A stretch of DNA of 33,423 nucleotides from an uncultured Acidimicrobiales bacterium (GTDB lineage: Bacteria; Actinomycetota; Acidimicrobiia; Acidimicrobiales; SZUA-35). Of this stretch, positions 15,054 to 22,113 are shown in pieces. The DNA lies in assembly GCA_937925335.1 (NCBI GenBank), contig CALEWY010000103.1, positions 1 to 33,423 on the forward strand. Direction: 5' to 3'. The notes beneath the pieces are model-generated. The model was not told where the DNA came from and did not search any database. It saw nothing but the letters and a program-made list of their open reading frames with translations. The stretch's first letter is position 1. Each line of letters begins with the position of its first letter. The position numbers and the translations under genes were made by a program.

Positions 15054-15074
15054 CTGCGGTCTCAGAGATCGCAG
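15054..15074. repeat. Palindromic repeat 3 (21-bp core)
   Basis: Third copy of the core, with arms CTGCGGTCTC and GAGATCGCAG. The flanks extend the pairing (ACCGA on the left, CCGGT on the right) with two mismatches over 15 bases. It lies 90 bp upstream of the aldo/keto reductase start. The whole gap 14896-15164 holds these structures and no gene that I can support. Confidence 0.88.
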
Positions 15075-15164
15075 CCGGTAGTGAGCAGGGAGAGTTGGTG
15101 GTAGTGAGGCGTTGACGAAGGGGCTGAGCTGGACGTTGGCTTCGTTGCCGGACAGGATCAGGCG

Positions 15165-16142
15165 ATGAAGTACACCAAGCTTGGCAACACCGGTCTCGAC
15201 GTTTCTCGGCTCTGCCTTGGTTGCATGAGCTACGGCGCATCGGATCAGGGGACTCATCCCTGGTCGCTCGACGAGGAGACCAGTCGAGGGTTCATCCGTC
15301 AGGCTCTCGACGCAGGCATCAACTTCTTCGACACCGCAAACGTCTACTCCGCGGGAACGAGCGAGGAGTACGTCGGTCGTGCGCTGAAGGACATGGCGAA
15401 CCGTGACGAGGTCGTGATCGCCACGAAGGTGCGCGGCAAGATGCGTGATGGCGCCAACGGCCAAGGCTTGTCTCGCAAAGCGATCATGACCGAGGTCGAC
15501 CACAGCCTTCGCCGACTCGGCACCGACTACATCGACCTTTACCAAATCCACCGTTTCGACCCTCGAACACCGATCGAGGAAACGGTCGAAGCTCTCCACG
15601 ACGTGGTGAAGGCAGGCAAGGTTCGTTACGTCGGCGCTTCATCGATGTGGGCGTGGCAATTCGCCAAGATGTTGTTCGTCGCCGAGCAAAACGGCTGGAC
15701 GAAGTTCGTCAGCATGCAGAACCACTACAACCTGCTGAATCGAGAAGAAGAGCGGGAGATGATGCCGCTCTGCGCCGATCAGAACATCGGCGTCATCCCG
15801 TGGAGCCCGATGGCTCGAGGCAAGCTGACGCGAGCCTGGGACACCACGACAAACCGAACCGAAACCGATGCGTTCGGCCAGACCCTCTATGACACCTCCG
15901 AATCAGATCGGGTGATCGTTGACGCTGTCGGAGCTGTAGCCGACGGCCGGGGTGTGCCCCGGGCCCAGGTTGCCCTGGCCTGGATGCTGAGCAAGAGCTA
16001 CGTGACCTCGCCGATCGTTGGTGCTACAAAACCGGAACATCTCGACGACGCCGTTGCAGCCCTCGAACTCGAACTGACCGACGATGAGATCGCCAGCCTC
16101 GAAGATCCCTACACCCCGCACCCCGTCGTCGGCTTCGCCTAG
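15165..16142 (+). CDS. Aldo/keto reductase
   Basis: 325 residues, full length for the family. MKYTKLGNTGLDVSRLCLGC opens the barrel. The catalytic tetrad is visible as the Asp and Tyr of INFFDTANVYSAGTSEEY, the Lys of VVIATKVRGKM and the His of LYQIHRFDPRTPIEE. The NADPH-binding end contains WSPMARGKLTR, VALAWMLSKSYVTSPIVGAT and ALELELTDDEIASLE. It is a cytosolic NADPH-dependent carbonyl reductase of the YajO/Tas-like branch. The true substrate is not deducible. It is a stand-alone gene with a palindrome cluster upstream and a structured non-coding stretch downstream. Confidence 0.92.
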   Translation: MKYTKLGNTGLDVSRLCLGCMSYGASDQGTHPWSLDEETSRGFIRQALDAGINFFDTANVYSAGTSEEYVGRALKDMANRDEVVIATKVRGKMRDGANGQGLSRKAIMTEVDHSLRRLGTDYIDLYQIHRFDPRTPIEETVEALHDVVKAGKVRYVGASSMWAWQFAKMLFVAEQNGWTKFVSMQNHYNLLNREEEREMMPLCADQNIGVIPWSPMARGKLTRAWDTTTNRTETDAFGQTLYDTSESDRVIVDAVGAVADGRGVPRAQVALAWMLSKSYVTSPIVGATKPEHLDDAVAALELELTDDEIASLEDPYTPHPVVGFA

Positions 16143-16195
16143 GCGCCGCCCCTTATTCGCTGGCGCGCCGGTTCGCTTCGCTCTACCTTCCCCCG

Positions 16196-16224
16196 TGCGG
16201 TGTCTGTCGATCCGATACGCCGCA
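16196..16224 (+). promoter_or_regulatory. 5' leader hairpin before the 26-codon ORF
   Basis: TGCGGTGT pairs with ATACGCCGCA (one U-G pair, one mismatch) around GTCGATCCG. It lies about 12 bases downstream of a possible -10 (TACCTT, 16184-16189), so it could form the very 5' end of the transcript. The ribosome site at 16238 is left free. Confidence 0.5.
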
Positions 16225-16251
16225 TCCACCACTCGACGAAAGGAGGCACAC

Positions 16252-16332
16252 ATGTCCAAGACCATCATCGCAATTCCGATGATTCCGACCTGGCCAGTGG
16301 GCCGCGTCGTCGAGTGCCTCAACTTCTGTTGA
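16252..16332 (+). CDS. 26-residue peptide with consensus ribosome site
   Basis: An ATG preceded by GAAAGGAGG (16238-16246) with five bases between, the strongest Shine-Dalgarno sequence I noticed in the window. The peptide starts MSKTIIAIPMIPTWPVGR and ends VVECLNFC: a hydrophobic, Pro-rich first half, one Arg-Val-Val-Glu step, then two cysteines, the last being the final residue. There is no signal peptide or membrane helix of normal length. I do not recognise it. It could be a leader peptide whose translation controls the hairpins after it, a ribosomally made peptide precursor, or a small functional protein. Four predicted hairpins surround it. The nearest downstream gene on this strand is the weak ORF at 16538, and the methyltransferase beyond runs the other way. 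Confidence 0.5.
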   Translation: MSKTIIAIPMIPTWPVGRVVECLNFC

Positions 16333-16339
16333 GATGAGG

Positions 16340-16374
16340 CTGATGGCCGATCCTTCGAGGTCGGCTCCCATCAG
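16340..16374 (+). promoter_or_regulatory. Hairpin just after the 26-codon ORF
   Basis: CTGATGG (16340-16346) pairs perfectly with CCATCAG (16368-16374). Inside it CCGA pairs with TCGG, leaving a 10-base apical loop and a three-base bulge (CTC). It begins 7 bases after the stop codon, so a ribosome at the end of the short ORF would cover its base. No U-run follows. Confidence 0.55.
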
Positions 16375-16412
16375 TCGCTGTAGCGCTCACCAATTCGCGT
16401 AAGCCAAACCTG

Positions 16413-16429
16413 CGCCGCGATCAGCGGCG
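16413..16429 (+). promoter_or_regulatory. Hairpin CGCCGC/GCGGCG
   Basis: A perfect 6-bp GC stem (CGCCGC, loop GATCA, GCGGCG). It is the third of four hairpins in 265 bp. Confidence 0.5.
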
Positions 16430-16432
16430 TTC

Positions 16433-16460
16433 CTCGATGTCGCCGTATCGGCGAGTCGAG
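16433..16460 (+). promoter_or_regulatory. Long hairpin before the short unknown ORF
   Basis: CTCGA then TCGCCG pair with CGGCGA then TCGAG around the loop TAT, giving 11 base pairs with one small internal loop (TG opposite G). It starts three bases after the previous hairpin, so the two could stack. The rest of 16461-16537 shows nothing I can name. Confidence 0.55.
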
Positions 16461-16537
16461 AGCAAACGAGACGAACCGAGGGCCCGCTCTTCAGCGCGCC
16501 CCGACCGACCCAGAAAGCACTCCAATGTACGTTTCCC

Positions 16538-16720
16538 ATGATTACCAAACCGTCAAAGCCGACCAATCCGAACGTCGCGAAGCAGCCAGCCACGCCCGCC
16601 TCGTTCGCCAGGTGCGACAGCAACAAACCCGACATCAACGATCGAGTCTTCGAGCTCTACGGTCCCGATGGTCGCGCCGTGTGCGGCGGGACCGTTCCCG
16701 AGGTCAACCAAGAACGGTGA
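16538..16720 (+). CDS. Short hypothetical protein (60 codons)
   Basis: This frame keeps a high share of G or C in third positions along its length and ends with a protein-like stretch, INDRVFELYGPDGRAVCGG. There is no Shine-Dalgarno sequence. It overlaps the end of the opposite-strand methyltransferase by 17 bases. A second frame starting at ATG 16525 (MYVSHDYQTVKADQSERREA...) also looks protein-like over its first 34 codons, but its third positions degrade afterwards and it becomes Arg-rich. One frame, or a frameshifted join of the two, may be real. It is unrecognised, with no signal peptide or membrane segment. Confidence 0.35.
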   Translation: MITKPSKPTNPNVAKQPATPASFARCDSNKPDINDRVFELYGPDGRAVCGGTVPEVNQER

Positions 16721-17333
16721 AGACAGCGACGGTCGCAAGATCATCACCGTGATCGTGGTCTCGGTCTTCGTAGATCGGCACCTGGTGATTCACCGGCGTG
16801 GTGATCGTTCCAGCATTGACCAACTCCGTGAAGAGCGCATCGAATCCCATCTCGACGAAGTGCTCCGCATTGATGCCAATCGCGCAGACTGCGTTGGGGG
16901 CAGCGGTTCGAACCAACTCACGAAGTGGTTCGGGCGAGAGATGGCCGTGAGTGAACGTGCCAACACTCACGATGCCGCCATAGGTGTGGTCGCCGATCTC
17001 GAGCGGTTCGGTGAGGTCGGCGACCAGCAGGCTCCGGTAGGCGCCCTTCTTCTCGGCGACGGCAAGCATCTCTGGCGAAATATCGATGCCGTCGACCGTG
17101 TCGACCCCGAGTGCTCGAAGAGCGACACCAACAGCGCCCGTTCCACAACCAACGTCGAGCACCGGTGATTTGCCTCCAGCTTCGACGAAGGCCGCAGCAA
17201 CGTTGGCGTCGTACACATAGCCGTACGCATCGATGAATTCGTCGTCATAGGACGACGCCCATTTGGCATAGAGACGTCGAGAGTCATCCGGAGTGTCGAG
17301 CGAGTATGCGTCGTCGAGATCGATGGGAGCCAT
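16704..17333 (-). CDS. Class I SAM-dependent methyltransferase
   Basis: 209 residues from the ATG at 17333; a GTG at 17342 is a near alternative. The N-terminus DDSRRLYAKWASSYDDEFID is the Y-x-x-WA-x-x-YD opening found in Williams-Beuren-type and related small-molecule methyltransferases. Motif I is VLDVGCGTGAVGVAL, motif II VDGIDISPEMLAVAEKKGAY, and motif IV GGIVSVGTFTHGHL. The FTHGHL sequence is typical of this branch. The acceptor is unknown. It is transcribed leftward. Its start is 78 bp from the end of the large molybdopterin gene, which runs in the same direction, so the two may share a transcript. Confidence 0.85.
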   Translation of the reverse strand: MAPIDLDDAYSLDTPDDSRRLYAKWASSYDDEFIDAYGYVYDANVAAAFVEAGGKSPVLDVGCGTGAVGVALRALGVDTVDGIDISPEMLAVAEKKGAYRSLLVADLTEPLEIGDHTYGGIVSVGTFTHGHLSPEPLRELVRTAAPNAVCAIGINAEHFVEMGFDALFTELVNAGTITTPVNHQVPIYEDRDHDHGDDLATVAVFTVLG

Positions 17334-17411
17334 CGCCGACACTAACCCGCTGTTGGGCAGCCGGCAGCGGCCGACATCTCAGCAGCCGGCGCTCGCTGAG
17401 GGACGCGCGGC

Positions 17412-19712
17412 TCAGTCATCCGCACGAGCGGCCTCGATCGCTTCCCAAATACGCAAGGGTGTGCACGGCAGTTCGATGTGGCGCACGCCGAGGTGGCTCA
17501 ACGCGTCGACGATCGCGTTGTGCACAGCAGGAGTTGCTCCGACCGTGCCGCTCTCACCAACACCCTTGAAGCCCAGCGTGTTCATGCTGCTCGGTACCGC
17601 GGCGGCCACGGTCGTGAACATCGGAAACTGATCGATCGAGCCGATCGCGTAATCACTGAAGTTTGAGGTGATTGGATTCCCCGCCTCGTCAAACTCCATC
17701 GTCTCGCCCAACGCTTGTGCGATTCCCGATGCGATGCCACCGTGAATCTGCCCCTCCACGATCATCGGGTTGACCCTCGGCCCTGCGTCGTCAACCGCAA
17801 CAAACTCCAACACGTCGACGCCGCCGGTTTCGATGTCGACCTCGACCGCCGCGATGTGCACACCAGAGGGGAATGAGTTTCGCCCTTCGGAGTCGTAAAA
17901 CTCACCACACGAAAGCTCTCGCTCTGACCCAAGACCTTCGGCTGCCAACGTCGCCCACGAGACCGACCGTGCGGGTGTGCCGATCACGTGGAAGCCGGGC
18001 TCGGCAACCGACGAAGCGAGCGGTGAGGTCACCACGTTCGCCACGATGTCCGACACGGCCGCTTCGAGATGGTCGGCGGCGAGCTGGCGAGCTCGCTCAA
18101 CTACCTCTTCTGCACTGTTGTGGACGGCGATGCCCGCCGTCTGCAGCGACCGTGAACCAACGGCGCCAACACCCGAGCCGATGGCGTCGGTTGACCCCTC
18201 GATCACCTGAATGGACTCGATCGGCATGTTCAAAACATCGCCGGCGATCTGCGCCCAGGTCGTTGCGTGGCCGTGCCCCTGTGAAGTCGAACCCGTGATG
18301 ACCGTTGCCGTGCCGTCTGCGTTGATCGTGACCGAGGCTTCCTCGCCACCACCGCCAAGTGTCATGTGGTTATACGCCGCGACGCCAACTCCGAGTGAGT
18401 GGGTGATGCCTGCGCCGCTGTTGTGGCTGGCCTGCGTCTGTCGCCAACCCTCGTAGTCGAACGCAGCGAGGGCCGATTCCAAGTCAGCCGGATAGTCCGC
18501 CTCGTCGTAACGTCCACCCGTCGGAGTGTCATAGGGCATCTGGTCGGGCCGAATGAGATTGCGTCGACGAACCTCGACCGGATCGAGCCCTGCCTCCACG
18601 GCAAATCGATCAACCGTGCGTTCGAGTGCAGCGATCAACGGAGCTCTGCCCGCTCCGCGGAATGCGGAAGTCGGCGGCCGATTCGTCCGGACCGAGGTGG
18701 TTGCGAACTCGACATGGGCGATGTCGTAGCAACCGTTGGCCATCGGCTTCGAATAGCCGACCGGCAACACAACACCAACCGCCGGGTAGGCGCCACCATC
18801 TTTGATCAGCTCAACCCGAAGTGCCTGAAAGTGGCCGTCGGCTGAGCCGGCGAGCACAAGATCCAGCCGCTCACCACGCGCTTGGGTGGCCGAGGCGAAC
18901 CACTCCGACCGCGTCTCGTTCCAACGAACCGGACGGCCTGATCGACGAGCGAGTTCGGGGAGTAGGTGTTGCTCGGCGCTGCGGGTCACCTTTCCGCCGA
19001 ACCCACCGCCAACCGACGGAGCGGTCACATGGATGTGGCTCGGATCAAGCTCGTACATCGTGGCGAGCTGATCGCGAAAGCCGTGGGGGCGTTGTGTGGC
19101 CGCGATCACGTGCAGATGATCAGATTCGTCCCACCAGCACGCCATCGACCGGGCCTCGATCGGCGCTGGCGATTGCCTTGGATTCCAGACCCGCTGGCGC
19201 ACCACAACATCGGCTGCAAACTTCGATTCGTCATGGTCGGTCTCGAATCCAGCACCCTCAACCGGCTCAGCGGCAATCGCCTCGTCGAGGTCGAGGAGGG
19301 GAGTGAGTGGTGTCAGTTCGAAGTCGACCAACTCAACTGCATCCGCCGCTTCTTCGGCCGACTCAGCCACGACCGCAGCGATGATCTGGCCGACGTACTC
19401 GACGGTGTCAGACGGCAAGACGGGGTGAGGGCGATCGCCGGCGAGAGGAACCGAGAAGACACCTTCCACGAGTTCGGGTAGATCACTCGGACCGACGGCA
19501 TCGACCACACCTGGCGCGTCCAGGGCTGCGGACACGTCGATGCGGTCGACGCTTGCCTTCGCGTACGGGCTTCGCACGAAGGCGACGAACAAGGCATTCG
19601 CAACGGGGATGTCAGCGGTGAATTCCGCAGCCCCGACAACCAATGCCGCATCTTCACCTCGGCTGATGGCCTGGCCGGTCAGTGGGGCGGTGGGCGATCC
19701 GGCGGTGTCCAT
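17412..19712 (-). CDS. Molybdopterin-binding subunit, xanthine dehydrogenase/CoxL family
   Basis: 766 residues, full length for this subunit. The a/b hammerhead domain spans about residues 15-125 (GRGEDAALVVGAAEFTADIP-like start, FVRSPYAKASVDRIDV). The Moco domain carries VTAPSVGGGFGGKVTRSAEQ near 240, PPTSAFRGAGRAPLIAALER near 350, GSTSQGHGHATTWAQIAGD, and FKGVGESGTVGATPAVHNAI near 720 with the catalytic Glu of GVGES. The AFRGAGR loop matches the form II type (AYRGAGR), not the AYxCSFR loop of true CO dehydrogenases, so CO oxidation is unlikely and some aldehyde or N-heterocycle is hydroxylated. It normally needs an iron-sulfur and an FAD subunit; neither is in the window. Confidence 0.9.
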   Translation of the reverse strand: MDTAGSPTAPLTGQAISRGEDAALVVGAAEFTADIPVANALFVAFVRSPYAKASVDRIDVSAALDAPGVVDAVGPSDLPELVEGVFSVPLAGDRPHPVLPSDTVEYVGQIIAAVVAESAEEAADAVELVDFELTPLTPLLDLDEAIAAEPVEGAGFETDHDESKFAADVVVRQRVWNPRQSPAPIEARSMACWWDESDHLHVIAATQRPHGFRDQLATMYELDPSHIHVTAPSVGGGFGGKVTRSAEQHLLPELARRSGRPVRWNETRSEWFASATQARGERLDLVLAGSADGHFQALRVELIKDGGAYPAVGVVLPVGYSKPMANGCYDIAHVEFATTSVRTNRPPTSAFRGAGRAPLIAALERTVDRFAVEAGLDPVEVRRRNLIRPDQMPYDTPTGGRYDEADYPADLESALAAFDYEGWRQTQASHNSGAGITHSLGVGVAAYNHMTLGGGGEEASVTINADGTATVITGSTSQGHGHATTWAQIAGDVLNMPIESIQVIEGSTDAIGSGVGAVGSRSLQTAGIAVHNSAEEVVERARQLAADHLEAAVSDIVANVVTSPLASSVAEPGFHVIGTPARSVSWATLAAEGLGSERELSCGEFYDSEGRNSFPSGVHIAAVEVDIETGGVDVLEFVAVDDAGPRVNPMIVEGQIHGGIASGIAQALGETMEFDEAGNPITSNFSDYAIGSIDQFPMFTTVAAAVPSSMNTLGFKGVGESGTVGATPAVHNAIVDALSHLGVRHIELPCTPLRIWEAIEAARADD

Positions 19713-19739
19713 CGCCGCATCGTAGGTCGGGGCGAGGGG

Positions 19740-20438
19740 CTAGAGAATCGCGATTCGAAGCAGGTTCGCGAGTTCGAGAACGAAGCGGGTCGGTTGGTCG
19801 TTCACCAGCAGCGGATCGCTCCCAATCGTCAGTAACGATCCTGAGAAATCGGGGCTGTACACGATGGCAACATCGAGGCTCTCGTGGCGCAACACCTCAG
19901 AAGCGAGTCCGTCACGATTGCGTTCCGCATGGAGTGCACCCTGGCGAGACGTCCACAGAAGTCCGCTTGATCCCTTCGTGCCAGCGATGCGTTCGGCAAC
20001 TGCCCGTGTGCACGGGTAGTGCCGGGCGTTTGCCCCCGTGATCTGCGAACGGTCGAGACCGAGTTCCAACAACGCATCGTCTCGAAGGTCGATCACTCGA
20101 ATCGCCGCAGAGAATTGCACGTGGCTGAGTGCAAAGCGCTGCAACTGTGATCGGTAGATCCGGGGATTCGGTCCAGCAGCTTCGTGGAGTGCCGACTCGA
20201 GCAGCGCCGCAGACCGTTGGGTTGCAACGTAGGTATGGCTTCGGTCTGACAGCGGCGAGAAACGCCCGTTCCCGATCCCGGAAGGCGTGAACGGGGTGTC
20301 TGCGTATCGGGCATCGGCCACCCGATAGTGCACGGCGGCCGCATCGAGATCAACCACACGAAGCGACCGTCGATCGATCGCGCGCGGATTAACGATCGGG
20401 CACTCGCTCTGGCCACAGGGGCTCAAGACCGTGCTCAA
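19740..20438 (-). CDS. RES-domain toxin (NAD+-degrading type)
   Basis: 232 residues if started at the TTG that overlaps the antitoxin stop (TTGA). The RES domain runs from VHYRVADARYADTPFTPSG, through GRFSPLSDRSHTYVATQRSA and ALLESALHEAAG, to GTKGSSGLLWTSRQGALHAE. These hold the Arg, Tyr, Glu and Ser positions characteristic of the family. Known RES toxins such as MbcT degrade NAD+ and stop growth unless bound by an Xre/MbcA/ParS-like antitoxin, and a matching antitoxin lies immediately upstream. About 30 N-terminal residues (with CGQSEC) precede the domain. A later GTG at about 20354 would remove them. No inactivating change is visible. Confidence 0.82.
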   Translation of the reverse strand: MSTVLSPCGQSECPIVNPRAIDRRSLRVVDLDAAAVHYRVADARYADTPFTPSGIGNGRFSPLSDRSHTYVATQRSAALLESALHEAAGPNPRIYRSQLQRFALSHVQFSAAIRVIDLRDDALLELGLDRSQITGANARHYPCTRAVAERIAGTKGSSGLLWTSRQGALHAERNRDGLASEVLRHESLDVAIVYSPDFSGSLLTIGSDPLLVNDQPTRFVLELANLLRIAIL

Positions 20439-20977
20439 CCCTGTCCCTTGCGCTGCCCTTTGGGCCCTTCGCGTGTGTCGTGGGGCTTGGGCGAGTCGGT
20501 CGCGATGGCGTCGTCGTTCGCGCCAGCAGTTCCAGCAGTGATTCCGTCGACGGCGACACCGAGTTCTTCGCTCCCGATGACATCGACTGGACGGGCCTCG
20601 ATCCAAGGATTGAACGCAACGAACCACTGCCAAATGGCCCAGCCGTTCATACCTTCGGCAGAGAGCGCGGCGATCGCCCGGCCGACCCGTTCGTCAACGT
20701 CGAACACATCGTCGAGCTGAAACGTAGGAATGAGCGAGCCGGCTCCGTGGTCGACGACGATGAGCTGCCCTTTCGAACGCTGTCGCTTGACCCACTGGCG
20801 GGCGGCAAGAACGGTGCAGTCTCGCCCTCGAGCCAGCCCGTCATAGTCAACCGATCCCTCGTTTGCTGCGATGTGGTCGCGAGCGAGGCGGATCAGGCGA
20901 GCCTGCTCGATCGCGGCTCGATCAAGCTTGGGCGGAACGGGCTGATAGTCGTCGAAGACGGCGGCGAGGGCGGTCAT
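20435..20977 (-). CDS. Antitoxin of the RES toxin (Xre/MbcA/ParS-like)
   Basis: 180 residues. The central part (GSVDYDGLARGRDCTVLAAR, then QWVKRQRSKGQL) looks like a DNA-binding helix-turn-helix. The segment RAIAALSAEGMNGWAIWQWF followed by VAFNPWIEARPVDVIGSEEL matches the toxin-binding C-terminal domain of DUF2384/MbcA antitoxins, whose consensus ends in N-x-x-L-x-G-x-x-P-x-D. The last 40 residues are a charged, probably disordered tail. It is the first gene of the pair, overlapping the toxin start by four bases. A 7-bp inverted repeat 10 bp upstream of its ATG is a likely self-repression site. Confidence 0.75.
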   Translation of the reverse strand: MTALAAVFDDYQPVPPKLDRAAIEQARLIRLARDHIAANEGSVDYDGLARGRDCTVLAARQWVKRQRSKGQLIVVDHGAGSLIPTFQLDDVFDVDERVGRAIAALSAEGMNGWAIWQWFVAFNPWIEARPVDVIGSEELGVAVDGITAGTAGANDDAIATDSPKPHDTREGPKGQRKGQG

Positions 20978-20986
20978 GTCACAAGA

Positions 20987-21019
20987 GTACCACAGTTGTG
21001 TGTTCAGTACGAGTGGTAC
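20987..21019 (-). promoter_or_regulatory. Candidate antitoxin operator
   Basis: GTACCAC (20987-20993) and GTGGTAC (21013-21019) form perfect 7-bp inverted arms 19 bp apart, about two helical turns from arm centre to arm centre. This lies just upstream of the antitoxin ATG, where a dimeric antitoxin would repress the operon. The gap to the thioesterase stop holds nothing else. Confidence 0.6.
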
Positions 21020-21059
21020 AGTTTAGCTGGATGCTGCTCACCTCACCGGCGTCCAGTAG

Positions 21060-21488
21060 TTACCTCGGGGTGACGTAGGTTCCCTGGCACACCGCTGAGG
21101 GTTTGGTCTCGTCGTCGGTCCAGATCGTGACCGATCCGACGATGTTGCGAGATCCAACAGACTGAAGGTCGGCCCGAGCCCAGAGTTCAGACCCGATCGC
21201 CGGGCGAACGAATCGAATCGAGAGTTCGCTCGTGAGCGCCATCGCTTCAAGCCCGATCGCGCCGAACGACGCAAACCAGAGGGTCATGTCTGCCAGTGCG
21301 AACTGCGTCGGACCGGATACGAATCCGCCGGGTCGAATCGTCGCTGGGTCGACAAGGATGCGTCCAACAGCGTGTCGGCCAGAAACCTCGATGCAGCTAT
21401 CGGTTGCTGGCCCCAACGGCCACACGTCACGCACAAAGGCATTGACGGAGTTCGGTGTGACGCCGTCGACAGCGGGGATGTTGGCCAT
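21060..21488 (-). CDS. PaaI/hotdog-fold thioesterase family protein
   Basis: 142 residues of a single hotdog domain. RILVDPATIRPGGFVSGPTQ and FALADMTLWFASFGAIGLEA form the central helix with the usual catalytic-region Gly/Asp, and ALTSELSIRFVRPAIGSELW is the standard edge strand of PaaI-like thioesterases. Such proteins hydrolyse acyl-CoA esters in the cytosol, and the acyl group is unknown. The Asp of ADMTLW sits where many PaaI proteins have the catalytic acid. It is transcribed leftward into the promoter area of the toxin-antitoxin pair, and the upstream gene at 21526 ends 37 bp away in the same direction. Confidence 0.82.
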   Translation of the reverse strand: MANIPAVDGVTPNSVNAFVRDVWPLGPATDSCIEVSGRHAVGRILVDPATIRPGGFVSGPTQFALADMTLWFASFGAIGLEAMALTSELSIRFVRPAIGSELWARADLQSVGSRNIVGSVTIWTDDETKPSAVCQGTYVTPR

Positions 21489-21525
21489 TCGCCCAGACTA
21501 GAGCCGAGCTCTAGGCCCGAGTGAG

Positions 21526-21978
21526 CTAGGTGTTCGGGTAGGTGCTCGTGTCCTCAGTTGCCAGGGGAGCGGTGTCGACCGCTTCACCCCAGAGGCTCTC
21601 GATGATGAGGCCTGGGCGCTTGAGGTCTGCGCCGCTGAAGCTGGGAGGCGGGAGCGTCGTCCGCTCAAAGAGTGCAACGTCGAAGGTCTTGCCGCCATCG
21701 AGTGAACCCTCGACTGCCAACGCAACCCGCTTCGACTCTGAGTTCTCGGTATAGATCACCACGTGGGTGGGCGGACCGTGCTTCGTGTGGGGCTCGCAAG
21801 CACCCGAAAGTGTTGCGAGTGCGCCGGTTTCGCTAAACAGCGCCGACTCAAGCGACGCGAAGTGGGCCGGGTTCTCTTCATCGACCTCGGGAGGGTGAAA
21901 ACTCCCTGGCTTCTTGTAGGCCACAAAGTATGTGCCTGCCTCGAAGGGTCCAGTAGAAAGGGACGGCCACGTTGTCAC
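21526..21978 (-). CDS. Protein of unknown function (150 aa)
   Basis: I do not recognise this gene. The start is a GTG at 21978 (MTTWPSLSTGPFEAGTYFVA). It is an acidic, soluble protein with two likely beta-rich parts: SFHPPEVDEENPAHFASLES, and VALAVEGSLDGGKTFDVALF followed by ERTTLPPPSFSGADLKRPGL. The GGKTFD phrase resembles the asp-box-like turns of beta-propellers but occurs only once, so I do not claim one. There is no signal peptide, membrane helix or metal cluster. The single pair SGACEPH holds its only Cys. It precedes the thioesterase with a 37-bp gap, and may share its transcript. Confidence 0.6.
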   Translation of the reverse strand: MTTWPSLSTGPFEAGTYFVAYKKPGSFHPPEVDEENPAHFASLESALFSETGALATLSGACEPHTKHGPPTHVVIYTENSESKRVALAVEGSLDGGKTFDVALFERTTLPPPSFSGADLKRPGLIIESLWGEAVDTAPLATEDTSTYPNT

Positions 21979-22113
21979 GTGTATTCACCTGCTTGTTAAC
22001 GACATCGGAATTCGATGTAAGCGATCGACATTCTTGCTCGCTAACTCTACGTCCAACAGGCCGTGGATCTGCTACGAACGCCGAATCGGTCGATTCTGCC
22101 CAGTTGATGATCG

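Noticed and set aside
14902..15074. A CRISPR array
   Set aside because: The three palindromic copies are unevenly spaced (15 and 88 bp between cores), are imperfect, and have no cas gene nearby.
16252..16383. The UGA at 16330 read as selenocysteine, with the next hairpin as a SECIS element
   Set aside because: A CU pair followed by a stem-loop is suggestive, but the extension to 16383 (DEADGRSFEVGSHQSL) is short and unlike known selenoproteins, and no selenocysteine machinery is in the window.
17412..19712. A true aerobic CO dehydrogenase large subunit
   Set aside because: The active-site loop is AFRGAGR rather than AYxCSFR, and the medium and small subunits are missing.
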